Positions 9,133 through 18,163 are shown, counted from the first letter of the stretch. The stretch: 64,000 nt of DNA from Fimenecus sp045532175 (GCA_045532175.1 JAZSFK010000043.1:71019-135018); one strand, 5' to 3'. Program-made: numbers and translations. Notes: generated by a model not told the origin, from the letters alone.

Positions 9133-9804
9133 ATGACAATAAAATTATTTTTTCAGGCAATACTGAAATTTTTATCGGGCATTCTTTTAGTCGGAATTTT
9201 AGTTTTCTTGCCGGCAGGAACACTTGACTTTTTAAATGGTTGGCTTTTTATGGGAATACTTTTTGGCCCAATGTTTATTGCAGGAATCATAATGATGATA
9301 AAAAACCCTGAACTATTGAAAAAGCGACTTAATGCAAAAGAAAAAGAAAATGAACAAGGTCTTGTTATTAAACTTAGCGGACTGATGTTTTTATCCGGCT
9401 TTATTGTTGCTGGATTAGGCATAAGATTTGATTGGTACACCTTACCGGAGAGTGTTTCTATCGGAGGTTGCGTAACTTTTCTTATTGCGTATTTACTTTA
9501 TGCAGAAGTACTTCGTGAAAACACATATCTTTCGCGTACTATTGAAATTCAGGAAAATCAAAAAGTAATTGATACCGGTCTGTATGGAATAGTGCGACAC
9601 CCCATGTATAGTGTAACTTTAGTTTTATTTCTTGCAATACCGATTATTTTAGGTTCACTATATTCATTTATTATTTTCCTTTCTTATCCCTTCATTATTG
9701 CAAAAAGAATTGAAAATGAAGAAAAAATCCTTGAAGATGGACTTGAGGGATACCGCGAATACAAACAAAAGGTAAAATATCGCCTTATTCCATTTATTTG
9801 GTAA
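9133..9804 (+). CDS. isoprenylcysteine carboxyl methyltransferase family membrane protein
   Basis: 223 residues with about five hydrophobic segments. The C-terminal block VDTGLYGIVRHPMYSVTLVL and NEEKILEDGLEGYREYKQKV is the signature of the ICMT/phospholipid methyltransferase group, in which RHPMY and the Glu-rich motif bind S-adenosylmethionine. Bacterial members methylate unknown lipid or protein substrates, and several are annotated only by fold. I placed the start at the ATG at 9133 (GAGG at 9122-9125, 7 bases away) rather than the ATG at 9127, which nearly touches the ribosome binding site. It is the last gene of the operon before a strong terminator. Confidence 0.8.
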   Translation: MTIKLFFQAILKFLSGILLVGILVFLPAGTLDFLNGWLFMGILFGPMFIAGIIMMIKNPELLKKRLNAKEKENEQGLVIKLSGLMFLSGFIVAGLGIRFDWYTLPESVSIGGCVTFLIAYLLYAEVLRENTYLSRTIEIQENQKVIDTGLYGIVRHPMYSVTLVLFLAIPIILGSLYSFIIFLSYPFIIAKRIENEEKILEDGLEGYREYKQKVKYRLIPFIW

Positions 9805-9817
9805 ATCTGATTTACAT

Positions 9818-9850
9818 AAAAAAGAGGTCACCTTAGTGACCTCTTTTTTT
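9818..9850. terminator. bidirectional intrinsic terminator
   Basis: Stem GAGGTCAC (9824-9831) and GTGACCTC (9836-9843) with a 4-base loop, flanked by six A's on the left and seven T's on the right, so it works on both strands. It lies between convergent operons. Confidence 0.9.
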
Positions 9851-12197
9851 ACGCCTTTTTAACAGCACCCATATTTGCCATAATTTTCTTGGTTCCGACC
9901 TTTTCGAATGCAATCTCCATTAGAATATCATTACCCATCGGTCTTAAAGAAACAATCATACCTTTTCCAAAAACACGATGAACAACCCGTTCGCCAACAA
10001 TAAACTTTTCAGTAGTTTTATTTGTTGAAGAACTAAAACCTGAACCGAACCCGTTTGTAATCGGTTTAGTATTTAAAGAATTAGTTTGATTCTTTGACGG
10101 CATCGGTTTTCTGATTTTCACAAGGGATTCACAACAATCCTTTGGTAACTCCTCTAAAAATCTCGATGGTCTGTTATATTTAGTAGAGCCGAAAATCATT
10201 CGCGACTTTGTATTTAACAAATATAATTTTTTCTTTGCTCTTGTAATTCCGACATATGCCAAACGTCTTTCTTCTTCAATTTCTGAGGAATCATACAATG
10301 ATTGCATTCCTGGGAATACTCCTTCTTCCATGCCCGGTATAAACACAACCGGAAATTCAAGCCCTTTAGAAGCATGAAGCGTCATCATAACAACAGTATC
10401 TGAATCAGCATTATAATTATCAATATCGGTAAGTAATGCTACCTCCTCAAGGAAATCAGACAACTCACCTTCAGGGTTTTCTTCCTTAAATCTAATCAAG
10501 TTGGAGTTAAGTTCATCCAAGTTCTGCAACCGTTCCTCCCCTTTTTCCTTATCAGCCATTGTCATCGCTTTATATCCCGATTCGTCAAGCAGGGAAATAA
10601 ACACAGAAGATAGTGATTCACGTGTAAGTAATTCTGCAAAGCCTTCAATCATAGATGTAAACTCTTGTAACTTCGGTGCACTTCTCTTAAGTTTTTCGTA
10701 CTCATCAGCACTTCTAAAAACCTCAAACAAACTGATACCCAACGCTGCAGAAATCTCTTTAGCTGCATTTATTGTTGTCGCACCAATTCCCCTCTTGGGA
10801 ACATTAATAATTCTTTCCAGGCGAAGATTGTCACCGTGGTTTGCAATTACCGATAAATACGCAAGAGCATCTTTAATTTCCATACGGTCATAGAATTTAT
10901 GACCACCTATTATACGATACGGAATACCACTTCTGACAAAAGAACGTTCAATAGAGTTTGACATAGAATTCATTCTGTACAGAACAGCATAGTCACTGAA
11001 TTTACCGTCCGAGCCCATGGACTTCAAAATCTCATTGGCGATAAATTTTCCTTCGCCATATTCATCGTCTAATGTGTTTAAAATAATTTTATCGCCTTTT
11101 CCGTTTGAGGTCCAAAGATTTTTTCCTTTACGTTGCTCATTATTAGAAATAACTGCATTTGCACCATCTAAGATATTCTGAGTCGAACGATAGTTTTCTT
11201 CCAGTCTTATTACCTTTGCATTTTTAAAGTTTTTTTCGAAGCTCAGTATATTCTCAATAGTTGCCCCACGGAATTTATATATACTCTGGTCATCATCACC
11301 GACTACACAGATATTGTTATAGCCTTCAGAAAGCAATTTTGTAAGCATAAACTGTGCATGGTTTGTATCCTGATATTCATCAACAAGAACATATCTGAAT
11401 TTATTTTGATAATATTCTCTGACATCATCATTTTCCTTGAGGAGTTTGACTGTATTAAAGATAATATCATCAAAGTCCATTGCATCCGCATTTTTGAGCA
11501 ACTGCTGATATTTTACATAACATTCGCCAATTTGTTTTTCCCGATAATTAGCACTACCAAGAGACAGATATTCACTTGCAGGTACAAGCATATCCTTTGC
11601 TCTGCTGATTTCCGATAAAATTGATTTATGTGGTAAAAACTTATCGTCAATATTAAGAAGTCGTTGACATTCCTTCATTACTCGTTTACTATCATCCGTA
11701 TCATAGATAGTAAAATGTGATGAATAGCCAATCAAATCAGCATTTTTACGAAGAATACGAAGACATATTGAGTGAAAGGTTCCTGCCCAAATATCATTAG
11801 CATCCTCGCCTATTCTCAAAACAAGACGTTCTTTAAGCTCATTAGCAGCCTTATTTGTAAATGTAAATGCGAGAATTTCCCAAGGCTTTGGTGCATCAAC
11901 TGACAATGCTCTTTTAATATCATAATATACACTGTCATTTCCCTCATAATACTCAGTCATAAGACTATGTGTATTATTATCAATTCTTGACTCAATTACA
12001 TCTGAACCATATGCAGAGCCGTATTTTATTAAATTGGCAATTCTGTTAACAAGAACAGTCGTTTTACCACTACCCGCACCTGCAAGAATTAAAAGCGGTC
12101 CGTCAATTGATAAGACCGCTTTTAATTGCATTTGATTCATTCTGCTAAACTCTTTTAAAATAATTTTATCCCTTAATTCACAAATTTGTGAAACCAT
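9849..12197 (-). CDS. pcrA: UvrD/PcrA-type ATP-dependent DNA helicase
   Basis: 782 residues. Superfamily 1A helicase motifs appear in order: Walker A LAGAGSGKTTVL, motif II VDEYQDTNHAQ, motif III VVGDDDQSIYKFRGA, motif IV-VI TLHASKGLEFPVVFIPG and LAYVGITRAKKKLYL. The C-terminus (FIVGERVVHRVFGKGMIVS) is the Tudor-like RNA-polymerase-binding domain typical of PcrA. It unwinds DNA 3'-5' in nucleotide-excision repair, replication restart and conflict resolution. The N-terminal extension ahead of MNQMQLKAV is preceded by AGGTG at proper spacing, so I kept it. It overlaps no gene and follows the coiled-coil gene by 17 bases, suggesting one transcript. Confidence 0.93.
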   Translation of the reverse strand: MVSQICELRDKIILKEFSRMNQMQLKAVLSIDGPLLILAGAGSGKTTVLVNRIANLIKYGSAYGSDVIESRIDNNTHSLMTEYYEGNDSVYYDIKRALSVDAPKPWEILAFTFTNKAANELKERLVLRIGEDANDIWAGTFHSICLRILRKNADLIGYSSHFTIYDTDDSKRVMKECQRLLNIDDKFLPHKSILSEISRAKDMLVPASEYLSLGSANYREKQIGECYVKYQQLLKNADAMDFDDIIFNTVKLLKENDDVREYYQNKFRYVLVDEYQDTNHAQFMLTKLLSEGYNNICVVGDDDQSIYKFRGATIENILSFEKNFKNAKVIRLEENYRSTQNILDGANAVISNNEQRKGKNLWTSNGKGDKIILNTLDDEYGEGKFIANEILKSMGSDGKFSDYAVLYRMNSMSNSIERSFVRSGIPYRIIGGHKFYDRMEIKDALAYLSVIANHGDNLRLERIINVPKRGIGATTINAAKEISAALGISLFEVFRSADEYEKLKRSAPKLQEFTSMIEGFAELLTRESLSSVFISLLDESGYKAMTMADKEKGEERLQNLDELNSNLIRFKEENPEGELSDFLEEVALLTDIDNYNADSDTVVMMTLHASKGLEFPVVFIPGMEEGVFPGMQSLYDSSEIEEERRLAYVGITRAKKKLYLLNTKSRMIFGSTKYNRPSRFLEELPKDCCESLVKIRKPMPSKNQTNSLNTKPITNGFGSGFSSSTNKTTEKFIVGERVVHRVFGKGMIVSLRPMGNDILMEIAFEKVGTKKIMANMGAVKKA

Positions 12198-12214
12198 TTA
12201 TTATCACCTATATA

Positions 12215-12973
12215 TTATTCATTTGAAAAGGATACAGATATAAAATCTTCATCATCACTTTTCTCAACAGCATTAACATCTGCGTTAATATCACTTACTT
12301 CATCCTCAATAATAACCTCAGAACGAACTTCGCCCTCAATTTCATCAGATATTGATGCATCAAATTCGTATTTGACAGGATTCAATTCAGCTAAGTCAGT
12401 GTGTATATTAAGAAGATTTGAAGCTGCAGTATTCAATTTAGAACTAAGAGAATAAACATCTCTGTGAAGTTGTTCAATTGATGTATTAAATTTTTTTGAA
12501 ATAATATCAACATCTCTTAAAAGTGCCTCAATTTCAACAGATTCGCGTTTAATATCCTGGGAAGCTATGGAACCAATGTCTTTCGCCTTTGCTCGAGCAT
12601 TTTCTACTAATTCATCAGAATATCTTCTTGCATCTATATATACAGCACCTATCTGTTTTTCAGCACGTTGGATTTTATCCGATTTTTCTTGAAACTCATC
12701 AAGCTTTTGTCTATAAACTGTATTTTCAGAAAGTACGGCATCTAATTTTGCACTAAGTTCAATATTTTCAGCCTCTTTTTCGGACAAAAGCTTATTAACA
12801 CTATCAAGTTCCTCAACCTGATTTCTCAAGTCAAGAACTTCTCGTCTTTTTTCATCAAGAGAGTTTTTAATGTCTGCGATTTCCAATTGTAATTCTTCTA
12901 TCAAGGCAAGTACATCTGATTTTTTAAAACCGCCAAATATTACTGTTTTCATTGAAGTAGAATCCTTTGCCAT
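12215..12973 (-). CDS. coiled-coil protein, possibly DivIVA-like
   Basis: 252 residues. The N-terminus GGFKKSDVLALIEELQLEIADIK recalls the DivIVA/GpsB-type entry (a short basic-hydrophobic segment followed by a coiled coil), though the match is weak. Residues about 20-180 are nearly continuous heptad-rich coiled coil, and the C-terminal 60 residues are acidic (many Glu/Asp). There is no signal peptide or membrane segment. Such proteins often mark poles or septa, but no specific function can be assigned. A GAGG ribosome binding site precedes the ATG. It lies just upstream of pcrA and shares its transcription direction. Confidence 0.65.
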   Translation of the reverse strand: MAKDSTSMKTVIFGGFKKSDVLALIEELQLEIADIKNSLDEKRREVLDLRNQVEELDSVNKLLSEKEAENIELSAKLDAVLSENTVYRQKLDEFQEKSDKIQRAEKQIGAVYIDARRYSDELVENARAKAKDIGSIASQDIKRESVEIEALLRDVDIISKKFNTSIEQLHRDVYSLSSKLNTAASNLLNIHTDLAELNPVKYEFDASISDEIEGEVRSEVIIEDEVSDINADVNAVEKSDDEDFISVSFSNE

Positions 12974-13006
12974 ATTTTTAGTTCCTCACATTGTTTTATT
13001 AAGATA

Positions 13007-13035
13007 ATTTTAACAGATTTGTTCTGATAAAACAA
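13007..13035 (-). promoter_or_regulatory. candidate sigma-A promoter of the coiled-coil gene and pcrA
   Basis: On the minus strand TTGTTT (13030-13035), 17 bases, TAAAAT (13007-13012). The -35 matches the consensus only moderately. Confidence 0.45.
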
Positions 13036-13075
13036 TAATGAAATGAAAAAAATATCAATTTAAGTAATAAAAGAA

Positions 13076-13104
13076 TAGACAAAAACTTTCAAAAGATGTA
13101 GAAT
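13076..13104 (+). promoter_or_regulatory. sigma-A promoter of the alpha/beta hydrolase gene
   Basis: TAGACA (13076-13081), 17-base spacer, TAGAAT (13099-13104), then GGAGG at 13113-13117 and ATG at 13127. Confidence 0.55.
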
Positions 13105-13126
13105 AAAATTGTGGGAGGTAAAAATT

Positions 13127-14098
13127 ATGAAAAATACAAGTAAAAAAGTTCTCAAAACAGTTGGTGCAATCGGCATAACTGCTTCAAGTACATATTTTAT
13201 TCTCGGTAGCGCAATTTACTATGCCACATTAACTAAAAACGGGTTAAAGAATCCTTATATTGCAAAAATTGCAAGTGGTAACAAAAATCCATCAGAAGAA
13301 AAATTACGACTTGACTCAATAAAGAAGGATGGTGGAAAATGGTTTGATAGTGCTAACAGAGAAAAACTCATTATCAAATCAACAAATTATAACAAGAATT
13401 TATACGCCGACTTCATATTCCCTGAAAATGAAAGTGATGTTTTTGTAATCATAGTACACGGTTATACCTCTGAGCCAAGAGGTATGGGAATCTACGCAAA
13501 AGAATATCACAACAAAGGATACAATGTTCTGCTTCCAAGCTTAAACGGACATGGTGACAGCGAATCTAATCGCATCACAATGGGATGGCATGACAGACTG
13601 GATGTTATAGACTGGGTAAACTATATATCAGAAAACTATCCTGAAAGCAAAATCATAATTCACGGTGAATCAATGGGTTCGGCAACAACTATGATGGCAA
13701 CAGGTGAAAATTTGCCGGATAACGTAAAAGTAGCAATTGCCGATTGTGGTTACACATCTGTATGGGATATAATGAGCAATAAAATTACAGGTAGTTTTAA
13801 ACTTCACGAATTTCCTACTCTGTATTGCCTTAATTCAGCAAACAAAATATATTCAGGATTTGACTTTAAAACCGCATCTGCTGTTGAACAAATAAAAAAA
13901 TCAAAAACACCGACTATTTTTATTCATGGCGATAAAGATAAGTTTGTACCTTATGAAATGTTAGACAAGGTTTATGAAGCCGCTTCATGTGAAAAAGAAA
14001 AAGTTACAATTCCTGACTCGCCACATGCTCGTAATGCCTGTAAGAATCCCGAATTATATTGGAATTCTATTTTTAATTTTATTTCCAAATATATATAA
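13127..14098 (+). CDS. alpha/beta hydrolase with N-terminal membrane anchor
   Basis: 323 residues. The fold is shown by the oxyanion region VHGYTSEPRG, the nucleophile elbow IIHGESMGSATT (Ser), the acid in FIHGDKDKFVP (Asp) and the late His in PDSPHARNA. The N-terminus has one hydrophobic segment (GAIGITASSTYFILGSAIYYA), so it is probably anchored with the catalytic domain outside the cytoplasm. Related Firmicute proteins are annotated only as hydrolases or lysophospholipase-like; the substrate is unknown. I placed the start at ATG 13127, 9 bases after GGAGG; an upstream in-frame TTG at 13109 lies before that site. It stands alone with its own promoter and terminator. Confidence 0.88.
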   Translation: MKNTSKKVLKTVGAIGITASSTYFILGSAIYYATLTKNGLKNPYIAKIASGNKNPSEEKLRLDSIKKDGGKWFDSANREKLIIKSTNYNKNLYADFIFPENESDVFVIIVHGYTSEPRGMGIYAKEYHNKGYNVLLPSLNGHGDSESNRITMGWHDRLDVIDWVNYISENYPESKIIIHGESMGSATTMMATGENLPDNVKVAIADCGYTSVWDIMSNKITGSFKLHEFPTLYCLNSANKIYSGFDFKTASAVEQIKKSKTPTIFIHGDKDKFVPYEMLDKVYEAASCEKEKVTIPDSPHARNACKNPELYWNSIFNFISKYI

Positions 14099-14101
14099 AA
14101 G

Positions 14102-14138
14102 TAACTCCGCAATAATCAATATTGCGGAGTTATATTTT
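14102..14138. terminator. bidirectional intrinsic terminator
   Basis: Twelve-base perfect stem TAACTCCGCAAT (14102-14113) with its complement at 14121-14132, then ATATTTTTAT. It separates the convergent hydrolase and glucosaminidase genes. Confidence 0.85.
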
Positions 14139-16183
14139 TATAATTGAGCAACAATTTTTAAAACGAGTCTTGCATCCAATGAAGTAACATATCCATCATT
14201 ATTCACATCTGCACACGCAAACTGATTAGGCGTTAAATCCTTTATTCCTGCGGCATACTGTAAAACAATTCTTGCGTCTATTGAGGAAACAACACCATCC
14301 AAATTAACATCGCCAATTATTAGTTTATTACTCACGATAACTTTACATGTTTTAGTTAATGAACCAACTTTTGCAGTTATGATTGCCTCACCTGCACCGA
14401 CAGCAGTTAATTTACCATCCACAACCTTAACTACTTTTTCATTTGATGTGGACCACAGTACTGTTCTGTCATCAGTAGTGTCTGTCGGATTGTATGTAAC
14501 GGAGAGTTGGAATGTATCATCGACAAACAATTCAAGATTTGATTTATTCAATGAAATTGATTCTAAAGGAATATCCTCTGCATTTCCTCTGTTCACAACA
14601 ATAGTATAAGTTCTTATGTCGCCATTTTCGGCAGCCACATCAATTTTAAGATTATTTATGCCTTTTTTTACAGAAATATTTCCTGTGCCCTTTACAGTTG
14701 CTTTGCTGTTGACAGTAGTGGCAGTGATGTTGACAGACGAAACATTAGAAGGAACTTCAATAGAATACCCACTTGTGTTTTCAGGCTTAAAGGTAAATTC
14801 ATATCCATCAACAGAAAGTGACTTAAGCCAATTGTTAGGACTGGCATTTGAAGATTCAGGTAACGGACAAGCTTCATTTGGCATATTTCTGTAATAAGGA
14901 ATAATAAAAGTAAAGCTATTCTCCAAAATACCTAACTTGCTGTATGTATTCATTATACTTACAGACTCAGTTGCAGGAGCTGTTATGTTGGCCATATATT
15001 GGTGATTCCAATTCTTGTTTACAACATTAAACTTCTGATAATAAAGTGTATCCTGATTGTTATTAATATAACCATTGCCAATCCATTTTGCACCACCAAC
15101 AATTGCCTTATATGGTGTATTCCAAGGAATCATATATTTATTTTTCTCAGTTGTTGACACACCGGACCCGGATGCATATTTTAAAGCATTTCCTACAGGA
15201 TTACTGCCTGAATATGCCATAATATTATAATAATTATAATACCCTTCGTATCCAGGGAAGGTTCCACTTGTAGAACCGCTACCGGAAGTGCCGACCTCCT
15301 GAATTGTTCTTGATGCCAAATGATATGGACTTACACCCGAAATCTTTGCAGCATCCATATATGCTTGTGCATAGGAAATCGTTTCACCTGAGGTATTTGT
15401 GATTTCCTTGTCTTCCATAAAAGAGCCCTTAAGAATTCTTTCAACGCCTTCAATTGTTTGTGTATTCTCATCATAAGATAAAGCCTCAAACATAAATATA
15501 TTGCGTTCATTCAAGAAATTTCTTGGGTCCATATAGTGGAATATTGTTGTGTCGTTCGCATGGTACCAGCCACCACTATCAGATGCAATCCACGTATCTG
15601 TTTTCCAATTGTATGAGCCTGACTCAGTTGAACGGTACGACAATGGAAAAGTTCGGTATATCATACTTTTCATACGGTCGCCTTGAGCTTCATCACTTAC
15701 AAGAGTTGACCATTCTATACCGGTATCATAAAAAACAAACTTCCAGGTCGGATGTGCAACTACAAGTTTTTCTATGTATTCTTTATATATTTCAGGCACA
15801 TCCGTAGGCAAAGTAACATCACCTGACGGAGTATCAATAATTCTCACATAGTCAGCGCTAACATATCCTTCAAGTTGAATTCCATCATAAATAAACTTAA
15901 TATGACACCATTTCGGATTAGCAGTATCATCCGGACTGTTTACAGTTTCTATAACTGTAACTTCATTCCCTGCGTTAAGCATAACTTTAACGCCATCATG
16001 CACTAATCTATTACTGTCACCAGGTAAGGTACTCGGAGTTGTTCTTACACGAATTTTATCGTCAGTAATATATCCTGTCTTAGCTCCAGATTCAGCATTG
16101 ACAATAAAAAAGCAAGAAAAGGACATAATAATTGATATAACAAGTATTATGGAAACAAAGTTTCTAAACAAGGTTTTTCCCAT
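14138..16183 (-). CDS. secreted glucosaminidase-type wall hydrolase with SH3, Ig-like and dockerin domains
   Basis: 681 residues. A signal peptide (VSIILVISIIMSFSCFFIV) is followed by an SH3-like domain (residues about 35-115, KIRVRTTPSTLPG ... GYVSADYVRI). A LytB/GH73-like glucosaminidase region follows (PTWKFVFYDTGIEWSTLVSD, ASRTIQEVG, NYYNIMAYSG), then a cadherin-like sandwich (YEFTFKPENTSGYSIEVP) and a Big_2 domain (ISLNKSNLELFVDDTFQLS). The C-terminus has two dockerin repeats (GDVNLDGVVSSIDARIVL and ADVNNDGYVTSLDARLVL) with calcium-ligand spacing. Dockerins bind cohesins, so it may dock on a scaffold or surface protein. ATG at 16183 was preferred over 16195, which overlaps the ribosome binding site. 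Confidence 0.85.
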   Translation of the reverse strand: MGKTLFRNFVSIILVISIIMSFSCFFIVNAESGAKTGYITDDKIRVRTTPSTLPGDSNRLVHDGVKVMLNAGNEVTVIETVNSPDDTANPKWCHIKFIYDGIQLEGYVSADYVRIIDTPSGDVTLPTDVPEIYKEYIEKLVVAHPTWKFVFYDTGIEWSTLVSDEAQGDRMKSMIYRTFPLSYRSTESGSYNWKTDTWIASDSGGWYHANDTTIFHYMDPRNFLNERNIFMFEALSYDENTQTIEGVERILKGSFMEDKEITNTSGETISYAQAYMDAAKISGVSPYHLASRTIQEVGTSGSGSTSGTFPGYEGYYNYYNIMAYSGSNPVGNALKYASGSGVSTTEKNKYMIPWNTPYKAIVGGAKWIGNGYINNNQDTLYYQKFNVVNKNWNHQYMANITAPATESVSIMNTYSKLGILENSFTFIIPYYRNMPNEACPLPESSNASPNNWLKSLSVDGYEFTFKPENTSGYSIEVPSNVSSVNITATTVNSKATVKGTGNISVKKGINNLKIDVAAENGDIRTYTIVVNRGNAEDIPLESISLNKSNLELFVDDTFQLSVTYNPTDTTDDRTVLWSTSNEKVVKVVDGKLTAVGAGEAIITAKVGSLTKTCKVIVSNKLIIGDVNLDGVVSSIDARIVLQYAAGIKDLTPNQFACADVNNDGYVTSLDARLVLKIVAQL

Positions 16184-16216
16184 TAATTTACACATCCTTT
16201 GACTTTTCTTGCCTTT

Positions 16217-16245
16217 ATTTTAACAAAAAACTGCAAAATCGTCAA
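16217..16245 (-). promoter_or_regulatory. sigma-A promoter of the glucosaminidase gene
   Basis: Minus strand TTGACG (16240-16245), 17 bases, TAAAAT (16217-16222). It gives this gene its own promoter although the GHL10 gene upstream runs the same way. Confidence 0.65.
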
Positions 16246-16248
16246 GTT

Positions 16249-17439
16249 TCATAATATTTCCATAATCTCTTTAATGCTTTTTTGTTCATTTCTTAAATTA
16301 TCACTGTTGGTTTCTTCATATAAATTTGAAGCGGAAAATATAGATATACCCATTAAAGAATGATTGAATATTTCCTTCATTTGCCTATATATTACGTCAT
16401 TATTATTTATCCATTCATCTCTTCCTGTGCCGGCAAATTCGTCTTTATGTCCTGCCTTATATAATCCTAATCCAATAATTATTTTATTTTCGTTAATACT
16501 TATCCAATCATTAAGTACATTTTCGAATGGCAAAAACTCGTTTTCGTATCCATAATATATCTGTGGAATAATATAATCAACGTATCCTTCTTCTTGTAAC
16601 CATAAATGAACATCTGCATAATAAGTGCTGTAGTTTTTTTCAATATCTGCATTAGGACTGATTGAAAAAATCAGATTAGAATCATAACTCTTGACCAAAC
16701 AGTAGATTGATGATATTAACGAATTAATATTTGTCCGTCTGTAATCAACAATAGATAAGTGTCCACCGTTATTTAAATATTTATTAAATAATTCTATATC
16801 ACCCTCGTTCAAATCATCAGGGTAAAAATAATCATCAAAGTGAATACCGGCAACATCATATTTATCTAAAATTTCCTTAATTCCATTAATAATATATTTT
16901 TGAACTTCAGTTGATGCAGGATTATATGTAATACAAGTTTCAGTAGTTATAATATTTTCAAATCTGTTATATAATACAAATTTTTTTGCCAAACTATCAT
17001 CAGAGATTCTATTAATATCTGAATCATTTCTAATTCTGTAAGGATTAATCCATGCATGAACATCAACATCATATTCCCTGCAAATGTCAATAAATATCTG
17101 CAAAACGTCAAATTTAAGTTCACCATTTTTATCGGCACAATAAATACTGACCGGAAAATAATTTGACCTATAAAAACAGTCATCAAAAGCCCTTACATGT
17201 AGGAAAATGGTGTTTATATTATATTGTTTTAATATTATAATTTTGTCACGAACATTTTTTTGAAATTCTGTTTCCTTTTCTGAACACTCAACAAGTTCAT
17301 ATATTTCGTAATATGTTATCCACGTTGCAATTATCTTTTTATCGACATTCAGAATTAAATCCTTTGCTTTTTCGTTTTTAAGAGTACAAGAGGAAAGAGT
17401 AAAAACAATCGTAACAATTATTAACAAAAATTTTTTCAA
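16249..17439 (-). CDS. GHL10-family glycosidase-like lipoprotein
   Basis: 396 residues from TTG at 17439 (AAAGGTG lies 5-8 bases upstream; a longer frame to 17505 would run into the divergent promoter region). The N-terminus KKFLLIIVTIVFTLSSC is a lipoprotein signal ending at a lipobox-like LSSC, so the protein is probably anchored on the outer face of the membrane. The catalytic region resembles the GHL10/DUF187 family of (beta/alpha)8 barrels: IATWITYYEI, TIFLHVRAFDDCFYRS, DVHAWINPYRI, GIHFDDYFYP and IIPQIYYGYENE. Acidic residues at the strand ends (FDD, IHFDD) are candidate catalysts. The substrate is unknown, but a wall or surface glycan would fit the neighbouring glucosaminidase. Confidence 0.82.
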   Translation of the reverse strand: MKKFLLIIVTIVFTLSSCTLKNEKAKDLILNVDKKIIATWITYYEIYELVECSEKETEFQKNVRDKIIILKQYNINTIFLHVRAFDDCFYRSNYFPVSIYCADKNGELKFDVLQIFIDICREYDVDVHAWINPYRIRNDSDINRISDDSLAKKFVLYNRFENIITTETCITYNPASTEVQKYIINGIKEILDKYDVAGIHFDDYFYPDDLNEGDIELFNKYLNNGGHLSIVDYRRTNINSLISSIYCLVKSYDSNLIFSISPNADIEKNYSTYYADVHLWLQEEGYVDYIIPQIYYGYENEFLPFENVLNDWISINENKIIIGLGLYKAGHKDEFAGTGRDEWINNNDVIYRQMKEIFNHSLMGISIFSASNLYEETNSDNLRNEQKSIKEIMEIL

Positions 17440-17465
17440 TTTTTCACCTTTTTTTAAATTTTGTA

Positions 17466-17493
17466 TTGACAAGAATAAAATATATGATATAAT
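17466..17493 (+). promoter_or_regulatory. sigma-A promoter of perR
   Basis: Consensus TTGACA (17466-17471), a 16-base spacer and consensus TATAAT (17488-17493). The last T of the -10 is also the first base of the palindromic operator. Confidence 0.8.
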
Positions 17494-17513
17494 AACAGTA
17501 ATCATTACTGTTA
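17493..17513. promoter_or_regulatory. perfect 21-base palindromic Fur/PerR-family operator
   Basis: Half-site TAACAGTAAT, a single central C, then its exact complement. The core fits the 7-1-7 Fur-family pattern with inner TAAT-N-ATTA, as in Fur and Per boxes. It begins at the last base of the perR -10 and would block transcription when occupied, so autoregulation is likely. The lipoprotein gene on the other strand starts about 50 bases away and could share the control. Confidence 0.75.
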
Positions 17514-17527
17514 GCGAGGTGAATTAA

Positions 17528-17908
17528 ATGGCAATTGAAAGAAAAAGTAAGCAACGTGATGCGATAATCAATGATTTATGTTCACGATACGACCATCCAA
17601 CAGCGATGGAACTTTATCTTTCTGTTAGGGAAGTAATTCCTAATCTTAGTTTGGGAACATTATACAGAAACCTATCGCAGCTTGAAGAAAACGGAATGGT
17701 TTTAAGAATACCTGATGGTGCTACTGACCGATTTGATGGAAACACTAATCCCCATGCACATTTTAAATGTATCACCTGTGGTAAAGTATATGATTTAATG
17801 TCATTTAAAAATGACTCAATCACCTTCTCTGACGAGATAATAAGTCGAGTAAACAATTACAGTTTAATGGCATTTGGTGAGTGCATACACTGTAATAAAA
17901 TAAATTAA
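17528..17908 (+). CDS. perR: PerR-type Fur-family peroxide-sensing repressor
   Basis: 126 residues. The winged helix (residues 1-75) includes RYDHPTAMELY and SLGTLYRNLSQLEENG, which is standard for the family. The regulatory metal site is suggested by His in HPTA, Asp in DRFDG, and HAHF. The structural zinc site has two Cys pairs, CITC and CIHC. In PerR the Fe2+ form reacts with peroxide, oxidising a metal-ligand His and releasing DNA. The gene lies directly upstream of the reverse rubrerythrin, the classic peroxide-detoxifying target in clostridia, and under its own palindrome. PerR is preferred over Fur or Zur because of this context. Confidence 0.88.
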   Translation: MAIERKSKQRDAIINDLCSRYDHPTAMELYLSVREVIPNLSLGTLYRNLSQLEENGMVLRIPDGATDRFDGNTNPHAHFKCITCGKVYDLMSFKNDSITFSDEIISRVNNYSLMAFGECIHCNKIN

Positions 17909-17935
17909 AATTTAAATTTTTGGAGGAAAAAAGAA

Positions 17936-18163
17936 ATGAAAAAATTTGTATGTTCAGTATGTGGTTATGTTCATGAAGGAGATTCAGCACCTGAGAGATG
18001 CCCTCAGTGTAAAGTTCCTGCTGATAAGTTCAATGAAATTAAGGAAGATGAAAGAACTTGGGCAGCAGAACATGTTGTAGGCGTTGCTAAAGGTGTTCGT
18101 GAAGACATTATTATGGACCTTAGAGCTAACTTTGAAGGCGAATGTTCAGAGGTTGGTATGTAG
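17936..18163 (+). CDS. N-terminal fragment of the split reverse rubrerythrin (rubredoxin domain)
   Basis: 75 residues carrying the four-Cys rubredoxin iron site and the first part of helix A (ANFEGECSEVGM), ending at the TAG. As made, it would bind one iron but not form the diiron centre. It has its own ribosome binding site (GGAGG before ATG 17936) and would be translated. Confidence 0.6.
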   Translation: MKKFVCSVCGYVHEGDSAPERCPQCKVPADKFNEIKEDERTWAAEHVVGVAKGVREDIIMDLRANFEGECSEVGM

